Origin: Clostridiales bacterium
GTDB lineage: Bacteria; Bacillota; Clostridia; Oscillospirales; Butyricicoccaceae
Reading direction: 5' to 3'
Assembly (NCBI GenBank): GCA_004555915.1
Contig: SFJM01000004.1
Coordinates: 1 to 64,000, forward strand
Length of the DNA stretch: 64,000 nucleotides
The translations under genes and the position numbers were made by a program. Positions 50,267-57,959 of this stretch are shown in pieces (the first letter of the stretch is position 1; the number at the start of each line of letters is the position of its first letter). The notes beneath the pieces were generated by a model, which saw nothing but the letters and a program-made list of their open reading frames with translations, was not told where the DNA came from and made no database searches.

Positions 50267-51715
50267 TTATTTCCTGTTGGCAAAATATTCCGCAACCACT
50301 TCCCGCTCATCGAGATGATGCTTCACATGGTTGATTTCCTGATAGGTCTCATGGCCCTTGCCCATCAGCACGATGGTATCGCCGGCCTTTGCAATATCCA
50401 GCGCATGCCAGATGGCCTCCGGACGGTTGACAATCACCTCATAGGGTGTGGTGGTATCCTTCATGCCCTCCAGAATGTCATCAATAATGGCCTCCGGCTT
50501 TTCGGTACGGGGATTATCCGAGGTAACAATGCACAGGTCGGACAGGCGTGCCGCAATGGCGCCCATCTTTGGACGCTTGGTACGGTCACGGTCACCGCCG
50601 CAGCCAAACAGGCCAATCAGACGGCCTTTGGTAAAGCCGCGGGCAGCCTTCAGCACATTTTCCACACCGTCCGGGGAATGGGCATAGTCAATCAGCACGG
50701 TATAATCCGTACCGGTAGGCACGACCTCCACACGGCCCTTGACGCCGTGGGCGCTGCGCAGTGCGGCTGCTGCTGTTACGACTGGAATACCCAATGCCTT
50801 GGCACAGGACAATGCGCACAGTGCATTATATACGGTAAACTGTCCCGGAATGCCCAGAGTCACCGGCACAACCTCACCCTCCGCCACACAGTCAAAGCTG
50901 ATGCTGTCCGCATGCAGCTGGATGTGATCCGCATACAGGTCACTTGCGTCTGTCTCGCCATAGGACAGGAACGGGCAGGCCTGCTGTGCCTGCATATACC
51001 GTCCGGCCTCATCGTCGCTGTTGGTTACGCCGATTTTGCACTGATGGAACAGCAGTGCCTTGGCATCCCGGTAGGCCTCCATGGTCTTGTGGAAATCCAG
51101 ATGGTCCTGTGTCAGATTGGTAAACGCACCCACGGCAAACGGAATGCCATACACACGGTCGAGCACCAGCGAATGGGAGGATACCTCCATCAGCACATGG
51201 GTGCAGCCCGCATCCCGCATCCGGGCGAACAGCTTCTGCAGCTCAAAGGATTCCGGCGTAGTGCGCTCCGTGGGCAGGATTTCCTCACCGATCATATTCT
51301 GGTTGGTGCCAATCAGTCCTACCGTATGCCCCTGTGCTTCCAGAATGGTCTTAATTAAATAGGTGGTTGTCGTCTTGCCGTTGGTACCGGTGATGCCCAC
51401 CATGGTCATGCTGGCTGCCGGATGGTCAAAATAATTTGCTGCCATCTGTGCCAGTGCACGGCGGGAGGATTTTACACGGATATACGGCACCGCAATGCCG
51501 CCCTCCGGGATATATTCGCAGACAACCACACTGGCACCCAGCTCAATCGCCTTGCCGATATATTTATGTCCATCGGTTTCAAAGCCGGTGATCGCAACAA
51601 ATACGTCGCCCGGTCTGACCTGACGGGAATCATACTTCAGTTCACCAATTTCACATGCAGCGGTTGCGGTCTGTTCCAGAACTGCAACGCCGCTGAGGAT
51701 TTTTTCCAGTTTCAT
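50267..51715 (-). CDS. murE: UDP-MurNAc-L-Ala-D-Glu:meso-diaminopimelate ligase
   Basis: The 482-residue Mur ligase has the P-loop GITGTNGKTTTTYL and, decisively, the DNPR motif (TSDNPRTEKPEAI) that marks meso-DAP rather than lysine specificity. This agrees with dapF and dapL in the window. GGGGAGGAG precedes the ATG. It follows the PBP gene by 16 bases. Confidence 0.97.
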   Translation of the reverse strand: MKLEKILSGVAVLEQTATAACEIGELKYDSRQVRPGDVFVAITGFETDGHKYIGKAIELGASVVVCEYIPEGGIAVPYIRVKSSRRALAQMAANYFDHPAASMTMVGITGTNGKTTTTYLIKTILEAQGHTVGLIGTNQNMIGEEILPTERTTPESFELQKLFARMRDAGCTHVLMEVSSHSLVLDRVYGIPFAVGAFTNLTQDHLDFHKTMEAYRDAKALLFHQCKIGVTNSDDEAGRYMQAQQACPFLSYGETDASDLYADHIQLHADSISFDCVAEGEVVPVTLGIPGQFTVYNALCALSCAKALGIPVVTAAAALRSAHGVKGRVEVVPTGTDYTVLIDYAHSPDGVENVLKAARGFTKGRLIGLFGCGGDRDRTKRPKMGAIAARLSDLCIVTSDNPRTEKPEAIIDDILEGMKDTTTPYEVIVNRPEAIWHALDIAKAGDTIVLMGKGHETYQEINHVKHHLDEREVVAEYFANRK

Positions 51716-51731
51716 TTTTTCTCCTCCCCGG

Positions 51732-54062
51732 TTATTCCTGACTGGTTACGTTATTGCCGAAGGCTACCGTGACCACCGAACCCCTTGCAATCGAGCTGCC
51801 TGCCGCAGGACTCTGCGTGACAGCTGCCGAAGCGCCCGAAGTACGCCAGCTGGCAATACCGTTCTGTTTCATATATAATCCGTAATCCGCCAGCTGCTGG
51901 CGTGCTGCTGCAACGCTCATACCGCTGACATCCGGTACGGTAACCTTATCGGCAGGTTTATCCTCACCGCAGTACAATACCACGGTATTGTCCGGCTGGA
52001 TCGCAATGCCTGCTACCGGAAGCTGGTCGGTAACGGTATCCCCATCGCCCTTGACACGGTATTCCAGTCCCAGCTCATCCAGCGTTTCCTTTGCTTCCTC
52101 CAGCGATTTATCTGCCAGAGATGGTACAATGATTTCCTGACGGTCGGCTTCTTCCTCGGAAAAAGCGGCTTCTACGCCGAGATACGGCAGAATATCCTCA
52201 AAGACGCGTCCGACAACCGGAGCCGCGATGGCACCGCCACCCTTTTCCGAGGTCTGCGGTTCATCAATCATAACCAGCACAGCATACTGCGGGTCGTCCA
52301 TCGGTGCCACACCGATAAACGATGCGATACGCAGGCTGTTATCACTCTTCGGCTGCTTCTGGGAGGTTGCCGTCTTGCCGCCGATGCGGTAGCCTGCAAC
52401 ATAGGCATTCTGGCCGGTACCATGCGCAACGACATTTTCCAGATACTCACACATGATATCACTGGTTTCCTGGGAAATCACCTGACGCTTGACCTCGGTT
52501 TCTATCGTCTGCCGGACATTGCCCTCGGTATCCACAATTTCCTTGACCATATGCGGTGTCACCAGATCGCCGCCATTGCAGACAGCAGCCACCATGCACA
52601 GCTCCTGCAGCGGCGTTACCTGGAAGTTCTGGCCAAAGGATGCTGTTGCAAGGTCAACCTCACCCATTTCATCGAAGAAAATACCGGTTGCCTCACCTGG
52701 CAGGTCGATGTTGGCCTTTTCCATCATGCCATAGGCCTCAAAATACTTACGGAACATATCTGTACCCATCAGGGCGCTGATATCCATCATTGCCACGTTG
52801 CAGGAATTGGCCAGCGTATCACGCAATACCTGCGTGCCGTGCCCGCCGCTCTTCCAGCATTTGATGGTGCGATCCTTGACTACCTTGGAGCCACCGCAGA
52901 CAAAGGTGCTTTCATTGGACACAACACCCTCCTCCAGCGCGGTGGATACGGTAAAGATTTTAAACGTAGAGCCCGGCTCATAGGTATCATTAATGGCTTT
53001 GTTTCGCCACAGCCGCAGCAGGATCTCACTGTATTTTTTCTTATATTCATCGCCGCTCAGGTTATCCAGCTCCGCCATCAGGGAGGTATATTTCTCCGGG
53101 ATGGTGCGGGGGGCATTCAGGTCAAAATCCGGTTTGGTGGACATGGCGAGGATTTCACCGGATTTGATGTCCATGACAATGCCGCAGACACCCTTTTTGG
53201 CATCCGTGCTTGCCAGCACCTGCTCCAGATGCTTTTCCAGATAATGCTGTACGCCCTCATCCAGCGTCAGCACAACGCCGTCGCCGTCCTGTGCCGCCAC
53301 ATATTTTTCATAATCATAGGGCATATCCGAACCCAGCGCATTGGTCGCCTTGACCACCCGGCCGGCAACGCCCTTGAGCGTATCATTATATTGCAGCTCC
53401 ACACCGTACAGGCCCTCGCCGTCATCATCCGTAAAGCCGATGACCTGGGAGGCAAAGGTTCCATATTTATAATACCGCTTGGAGTCCTCCGTGGTATAGA
53501 CGCCGGAAAGTTCGTTTTCTTTCAGCTCCTGCATGATTGCATCCGAAATATCCGCATCCACCCGGCGGGCAATACGGACATAGGATACATCGCGCTGGAT
53601 TTTTTCCAGCACTTCCGTATACTCCAGCTCCAGATGCTTCGACAGGATGACGGCGATTTTCTCCTGATAGGTTTTTAGTGCCGCAGCCTTTTCCTTATCG
53701 GTGGCAGGAATCGTTTTGCCATCCGCATCGGTTTTGCCTTTCGCGGAATCCGTACCCTTTTTACGGATGACAGAGGGATCCACACTGATTTCCTGTGTTG
53801 TGGCGCTGACCGCCAGTTCTGTCATATTGCGGTCATAAATGGTGCCGCGTGTAGGGGTGATAATCAGATCCTTGGTCTGGTTTTCCGCTGCCTTGCTCTG
53901 ATAAAAATTGGTGTTGATGATCTGCAGATAAAACAGCTTCGCCGCCACAGCAAGAAAGCCGAGTACGGCAAAACCAATAATCAAGATAAAAATCCGTCCG
54001 CGCATGGACAGCTTTTTTTTGTTGGACCGTTGCGTTTGTTTGCTGGACCGTTTACGTGCCAT
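51732..54062 (-). CDS. ftsI: Class B penicillin-binding protein (FtsI/SpoVD type) with two PASTA domains
   Basis: The 776-residue transpeptidase has one N-terminal membrane segment (about 25-47), a dimerisation domain (TPTRGTIYDRN), the transpeptidase domain with STFK (Ser near 360) and SCN, and two C-terminal PASTA repeats (about 640-775). The third motif reads KTAT rather than the usual KTG(T/S). It cross-links septal or spore-cortex peptidoglycan with FtsW. The ATG at 54062 is chosen: GGAG is 9 bases upstream, and the earlier in-frame TTG overlaps that site. PASTA repeats are typical of SpoVD-like proteins, so vegetative and spore roles cannot be separated by sequence. Confidence 0.94.
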   Translation of the reverse strand: MARKRSSKQTQRSNKKKLSMRGRIFILIIGFAVLGFLAVAAKLFYLQIINTNFYQSKAAENQTKDLIITPTRGTIYDRNMTELAVSATTQEISVDPSVIRKKGTDSAKGKTDADGKTIPATDKEKAAALKTYQEKIAVILSKHLELEYTEVLEKIQRDVSYVRIARRVDADISDAIMQELKENELSGVYTTEDSKRYYKYGTFASQVIGFTDDDGEGLYGVELQYNDTLKGVAGRVVKATNALGSDMPYDYEKYVAAQDGDGVVLTLDEGVQHYLEKHLEQVLASTDAKKGVCGIVMDIKSGEILAMSTKPDFDLNAPRTIPEKYTSLMAELDNLSGDEYKKKYSEILLRLWRNKAINDTYEPGSTFKIFTVSTALEEGVVSNESTFVCGGSKVVKDRTIKCWKSGGHGTQVLRDTLANSCNVAMMDISALMGTDMFRKYFEAYGMMEKANIDLPGEATGIFFDEMGEVDLATASFGQNFQVTPLQELCMVAAVCNGGDLVTPHMVKEIVDTEGNVRQTIETEVKRQVISQETSDIMCEYLENVVAHGTGQNAYVAGYRIGGKTATSQKQPKSDNSLRIASFIGVAPMDDPQYAVLVMIDEPQTSEKGGGAIAAPVVGRVFEDILPYLGVEAAFSEEEADRQEIIVPSLADKSLEEAKETLDELGLEYRVKGDGDTVTDQLPVAGIAIQPDNTVVLYCGEDKPADKVTVPDVSGMSVAAARQQLADYGLYMKQNGIASWRTSGASAAVTQSPAAGSSIARGSVVTVAFGNNVTSQE

Positions 54063-54129
54063 TCGTTTATTCTCCAATCAATCGCTGCTGCAGCGCCGTC
54101 CCCATGCGGTTCTGCTGGAATACGTTATG

Positions 54130-54138
54130 ATTATATCA
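54130..54138 (-). promoter_or_regulatory. Extended -10 promoter before ftsI
   Basis: On the minus strand TGATATAAT (54138-54130) is an extended -10 without a strong -35. It lies just past the ftsL terminator and could start the ftsI-murE-murF-mraY-ftsW-murG-ftsQ message. Confidence 0.6.
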
Positions 54139-54170
54139 CAACTGCGCTGCCATTGCATCGTCATTGTGAC

Positions 54171-54209
54171 AAAAAACAGGAGTCAGAAGGTCATTACACT
54201 TCTCACTCC
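54171..54209 (-). terminator. Terminator between ftsL and ftsI
   Basis: GGAGTCAGAAG (54179-54189) pairs with CTTCTCACTCC (54199-54209) with one mismatch, followed on the minus strand by TGTTTTTT. It splits the dcw cluster into two transcripts. Confidence 0.82.
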
Positions 54210-54236
54210 CGCTGCTTTCCTTATGTATATGATGCG

Positions 54237-54707
54237 TTACCGTAAAAATGACAAAATCGCATTAAAGCTCTTGACGAAGCTGGATGCCAGTTTTTCCACG
54301 CCGCTGGACGCCTCATTGACCTCCACCTGGTCGGTTTTCTGCAACTCGAGATATTCCTCCCGGCTGCGGTCAAGCTTCACCAGCCCCAATACGTTTTCTG
54401 CATAATCCTCCACCTGCGAAAGGTTCACGGCATTTTGCTTTTTCGCATTCAGCGAAACATATTCACTTTCCAGCTGTGCCAGTGTTTCCTGCTTCTGCTC
54501 CACCTCAGTCTTCAGCTCTGTCACACGGACATAACAACTGACAGTGGATACGGCACCGATAGCAAACACAATACACATGATGCCCATAACCAGCATCCGC
54601 AGCCGCTGCTTGCGTCTGCGTGCACGCAGGCGCTCCCGCTTCTTCTTCCTGACATCTGTATCATAAACAGCACCCGTTCCACCACGGTGCCTGAAATTCT
54701 CAGCCAT
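54237..54707 (-). CDS. ftsL: FtsL-like septum protein
   Basis: The 156-residue bitopic protein has a strongly basic N-terminus (KKKRERLRARRRKQRLR), one membrane segment (about 38-58) and an extracellular coiled coil (ELKTEVEQKQETLAQLESEY). Position between rsmH and ftsI and this layout identify it as FtsL, a scaffold for FtsQ and FtsW/FtsI. The sequence itself is poorly conserved in the family, so the call leans on context. It is 18 bases from rsmH. Confidence 0.85.
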   Translation of the reverse strand: MAENFRHRGGTGAVYDTDVRKKKRERLRARRRKQRLRMLVMGIMCIVFAIGAVSTVSCYVRVTELKTEVEQKQETLAQLESEYVSLNAKKQNAVNLSQVEDYAENVLGLVKLDRSREEYLELQKTDQVEVNEASSGVEKLASSFVKSFNAILSFLR

Positions 54708-54725
54708 AATCGAACCCGCTCTCCC

Positions 54726-55670
54726 TTATTTCTCCGACAATTTCTCACATACTCTCAATTTCGCGCTCCGTGCGCGGGGATTTTGAGCGATTTCCTCCAT
54801 CGACGGCAGCAGCGGCTTACGTGCCACCAGCCTGACTCTTGCTTTCTTTCCGCATACGCATACCGGAAAATCCTTCGGACAGGTACAGCCCTGGGCGGCA
54901 TTGCGGAATGCTGTTTTCACAATGCGGTCCTCCAGTGAATGGAACGTAATCACAGCCAGCCGTCCCCCGGGCGCCAGCGCGTCAATCGCATGCTCCATGG
55001 CTTCCTGTACCGCCATCAGCTCATCATTGACAGCAATGCGAATGGCCTGAAAGCTCCGCTTGGCGGGATGCTGTTTTTCCCGCCGTGCCGCAGGCGGCAT
55101 TGCCCCGCGGATGATGTCCGACAGCTGCAGGGTGGTTTCAATCGGCTTTTCCTGCCGCGCACGGTCAATGGCAGCCGCAATCTGCGGTGCATACCGTTCC
55201 TCGCCGTATTCCAGCAGAATCCGGCGCAGGTCCGCGCGGTCCCATGTATTGACAACCTCATAAGCCGACAGCTGCTGCTGCTGATCCATACGCATGTCAA
55301 GGCGGGCATCCTGCATATAGGAAAATCCCCGTTCCGCAATATCCAGCTGCGGAGAGGAAACACCCAGATCAAACAGAATGCCATCCACCTGGCTGACACC
55401 ACAGGAGGCAATGGCCTGATCCAGATTCCGAAAATCACTTTTTACCAGTGTTACGCGGTCCATCACATCCGCCAGCCGGACCCTGGCATGCTCCAGTGCC
55501 ATGTCATCCCGGTCAATGGCGATCAGTCGTCCGCCTTCTGTCAGCCGCTGCGCAATGTGCATAGAATGTCCTGCACCGCCCAGCGTGGCATCCACATAGA
55601 TCCCATCCGGACGAATCTTCAGGCTGTCAAGGCATTCTTCAAGTAAAATTGAAACATGCTTAAAGTCCAT
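54726..55670 (-). CDS. rsmH: 16S rRNA (cytosine(1402)-N(4))-methyltransferase
   Basis: The 314-residue MraW/RsmH protein begins FKHVSILLEECL and has the SAM site VDATLGGAGHS, FDLGVSSPQLD and the ITFHSLEDRIVK motif near the C-terminus. It methylates C1402 in the ribosomal decoding centre. It follows mraZ by 20 bases, the standard order. Confidence 0.98.
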   Translation of the reverse strand: MDFKHVSILLEECLDSLKIRPDGIYVDATLGGAGHSMHIAQRLTEGGRLIAIDRDDMALEHARVRLADVMDRVTLVKSDFRNLDQAIASCGVSQVDGILFDLGVSSPQLDIAERGFSYMQDARLDMRMDQQQQLSAYEVVNTWDRADLRRILLEYGEERYAPQIAAAIDRARQEKPIETTLQLSDIIRGAMPPAARREKQHPAKRSFQAIRIAVNDELMAVQEAMEHAIDALAPGGRLAVITFHSLEDRIVKTAFRNAAQGCTCPKDFPVCVCGKKARVRLVARKPLLPSMEEIAQNPRARSAKLRVCEKLSEK

Positions 55671-55690
55671 TTTCTCACAAAGCCTCCGCC

Positions 55691-56107
55691 TTAAAATCCC
55701 AGTTCTTCCATTGCCTGCGCGATACTGCCGGCATCCAGTCTGTTGTTATAATTCTCCCACGCCTGTCTGTCCCAGATTTCGGCACGTTCACCCACGCCGA
55801 TAATCGTGACCTCGTGCTCCAGCCCTGCATAGCCGCGCAGGACGGATGGGACGATGATACGCCCCTGTTTATCTACCGTAACATCCGCAGCGGACGACAG
55901 AAAAAACCGCTGCAAACCTCTTGATTTTGACATTGGAAGCCGGCGGATATTCTCCTCCAGCTGTTCCCACGCATGCTGCGGGTACAGGAACAGGCATTCA
56001 TCCAGCCCTTTTGTCACGACGAAGCCTTCTCCCAGCTCCTCGCGCAGCTTTGACGGAATGAACAGGCGTCCCTTTGCGTCCAGGGTATGCTGATACTCGC
56101 CTTTCAC
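55691..56107 (-). CDS. mraZ: Transcriptional regulator MraZ
   Basis: The 138-residue double SpoVT/AbrB-fold protein has the two DxxxR repeats: DAKGRLFIPSKLREELG and DKQGRIIVPSVLR. It represses its own dcw operon. The start is set at a GTG (56107): GGAGGG lies 7 bases upstream and VKGEYQHTLDAKGR matches where MraZ proteins begin. An in-frame ATG at 56134 has no ribosome binding site. Two 10-base direct repeats just downstream of its promoter are its likely binding site. Confidence 0.95.
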   Translation of the reverse strand: MKGEYQHTLDAKGRLFIPSKLREELGEGFVVTKGLDECLFLYPQHAWEQLEENIRRLPMSKSRGLQRFFLSSAADVTVDKQGRIIVPSVLRGYAGLEHEVTIIGVGERAEIWDRQAWENYNNRLDAGSIAQAMEELGF

Positions 56108-56150
56108 TTCGACGCCCTCCCGCTCCGTTTTCATGGTGAAGCATGGTCTT

Positions 56151-56207
56151 TTCCGCCACCTTCCCCCACCATGGTTTTATTATACGTTCTGTATTAATAA
56201 AATGCAA
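56151..56207 (-). promoter_or_regulatory. mraZ promoter with MraZ box
   Basis: On the minus strand TTGCAT (56207-56202), 17 bases, TATAAT (56184-56179). It is followed by GGTGGGGGAA (56170-56161) and GGTGGCGGAA (56160-56151), a direct repeat with 10-base period. MraZ proteins bind G-rich direct repeats of this spacing near their own promoter, so this is the probable autorepression site. Confidence 0.82.
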
Positions 56208-56324
56208 GGAGATGTTTGATTTTTTTATCCGGAAAATCAGACTTTTTCCGGTAAATGTGAACAAATTCCGAACTTTCGAACATGTGTTCGCGATCACCGG
56301 TTTTGTTCCGCCTGATACACAAAC

Positions 56325-56362
56325 AAAAACAGGCAGAGGACGCAACACTTACATCCTCTGCC
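56325..56362 (-). terminator. Terminator after the SepIVA-like gene
   Basis: GGCAGAGGA (56332-56340) pairs with TCCTCTGCC (56354-56362), followed on the minus strand by TGTTTTTG. Confidence 0.85.
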
Positions 56363-56378
56363 CCTGTACAACCGGTTA

Positions 56379-56840
56379 TTATTTCGGGTTTACTGTATCA
56401 AACTGTGCGCGGCACTTGCGGATTTCCTCCAGTGTTGCTGCGGCACAGGCCTCTGTCGCGTCCAGCTTTTCATTGCAATAGCTGCTCACAGCATTGCGCA
56501 GCTGTGCGGCCTGCTTCTCCGCCGTGGAAACGATTTCATCCGCCTGCTGCTGGGCAGCTGCCACCATGGCGCTCTCGTTGACGGTCTTGCGCACATATTC
56601 CTCTGCCTTTTTGCGCAGCTCCTCTGCATCCTTCTTGCCGGCAGCAACCATATCGTTGCGCTTTTCCACAATGGCACGTGCCATCTCCAGATCCTTCGGC
56701 ATATTGGTACGGATTTCATCCAGAATATCCAGTGCCTTTTCCCGGTCAATCATACATTTCTCCGCGCTCAGCGGGACGCTGCGTGCTTCCTGAATCATAT
56801 CATACAGCGAATTTACGAGTTCTTCCAAAACAGCTACCAT
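56379..56840 (-). CDS. SepIVA/DivIVA-like coiled-coil protein
   Basis: The 153-residue protein is almost wholly helical coiled coil. It opens with an N-terminal module containing EARSVPLSAEKCMIDRE and ALDILDEIRTNMPKDLE. This resembles the start of mycobacterial SepIVA (VPMT...LIDDIKDAIPGELDDA), a DivIVA-type septum protein, and the C-terminal NEKLDATEACAAATLEEI also fits. The resemblance is from memory, not a search. Firmicute homologues near coaD are often labelled ATPase without basis. GGAGGG precedes the ATG. Position between coaD and the dcw cluster suits a growth or division role, which is an inference. Confidence 0.6.
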   Translation of the reverse strand: MVAVLEELVNSLYDMIQEARSVPLSAEKCMIDREKALDILDEIRTNMPKDLEMARAIVEKRNDMVAAGKKDAEELRKKAEEYVRKTVNESAMVAAAQQQADEIVSTAEKQAAQLRNAVSSYCNEKLDATEACAAATLEEIRKCRAQFDTVNPK

Positions 56841-56879
56841 AGTTTCCCTCCATTTGACATTCTCTTTCTGCCAATGCGT

Positions 56880-57365
56880 TTATTTCGTCCGATCCAGTTT
56901 TTTCATGATGTCCTCGCAGATTTCCTGCGAGACAAGGCCGGAAATATCGCCGCCATGCCGCGCGATATCACGAACGATGGTGGAGCTGAGGAACAGATAC
57001 TTCTGCCCCGTCATCAGAAAGACGGTATCCAGCTCCGGATTCAGTTTTTTATTTGCCAGTGCCATCTGAAATTCATATTCAAAATCAGAAACGGCACGTA
57101 ATCCCTTGACAATGGCGCAGGCATGCTTTTCCCGCACATAATCCGCCAGCAGGCCGCTGAAGCATTCCACTTCCACATTGGGGATATCCCGTGTCATACG
57201 TTTTAGAAAATCCACCTTTTCCTCCATGGTAAACGAGGAGTTCTTTTCTCCGTTCACCATCGCTGCCACAATCAGCTTGTCAAACAATTTGGATGCGCGG
57301 CGGATAATATCAAGATGTCCCAGTGTGGCAGGATCAAAGCTGCCGGGATATACCCCTATTCTCAT
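56880..57365 (-). CDS. coaD: Pantetheine-phosphate adenylyltransferase
   Basis: The 161-residue nucleotidyltransferase makes dephospho-CoA from phosphopantetheine and ATP. The N-terminal YPGSFDPATLGHLDII with the TxGH motif and the C-terminal YLFLSSTIVRDIA are diagnostic. It lies downstream of rsmD, the usual pair in Firmicutes. Confidence 0.98.
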   Translation of the reverse strand: MRIGVYPGSFDPATLGHLDIIRRASKLFDKLIVAAMVNGEKNSSFTMEEKVDFLKRMTRDIPNVEVECFSGLLADYVREKHACAIVKGLRAVSDFEYEFQMALANKKLNPELDTVFLMTGQKYLFLSSTIVRDIARHGGDISGLVSQEICEDIMKKLDRTK

Positions 57366-57404
57366 ATGGCTTGCCTTTCCGACCCTGAACTGCTGTCCAA
57401 AGCC

Positions 57405-57959
57405 TCATTCGGTTTCTTCCCTGCGGCACAATGCCGTCAGGCGAATCGTTCCGTACTGGTAGGTCCGGTACACAGAAAAGGTATCCGGACATATGACAGT
57501 ATCCTCAACGGAACTTTCACATATTATTATACCATCTGCCGACAGGATGTCAAACGATTCTACAGCATTCAGTGCAGAATTTAGCAATTCGCCCCCATAT
57601 GGCGGATCAAGGAATAAAATATCGAATTTTTGCCCCTGCAGCTTGTGCAATGCCTGCTGATAGGTCATTTGCAGGACTTCCGCCCGGTCCTCTACCCGTG
57701 CCGCTGCGATATTTTTTCGGATAACGGAAATGGCCTTTGGCGCACGATCGACAAAAACTGCCCTTACCGCGCCGCGGCTCAGTGCTTCAATGCCCATCTG
57801 TCCGGTTCCGGCAAACAAATCCAGCATTGCAGCATCATATAGCCGGAACTGCAGAATATTGAATACCGATTCCTTTACCTTGTCCGTTGTGGGCCGGGTA
57901 TCCCTGCCGGGAACCGGCTCCAGAATCCTGCCCCTTGCGCTTCCGCTGATGACTCTCAT
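57405..57959 (-). CDS. rsmD: 16S rRNA (guanine(966)-N(2))-methyltransferase
   Basis: The 184-residue SAM enzyme has RVISGSARGR, the DLFAGTGQMGIEALSRGA SAM site and the catalytic LDPPYG. The ATG overlaps the end of uvrC by 4 bases, and GGGAG lies inside uvrC upstream. It precedes coaD. Confidence 0.97.
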   Translation of the reverse strand: MRVISGSARGRILEPVPGRDTRPTTDKVKESVFNILQFRLYDAAMLDLFAGTGQMGIEALSRGAVRAVFVDRAPKAISVIRKNIAAARVEDRAEVLQMTYQQALHKLQGQKFDILFLDPPYGGELLNSALNAVESFDILSADGIIICESSVEDTVICPDTFSVYRTYQYGTIRLTALCRREETE

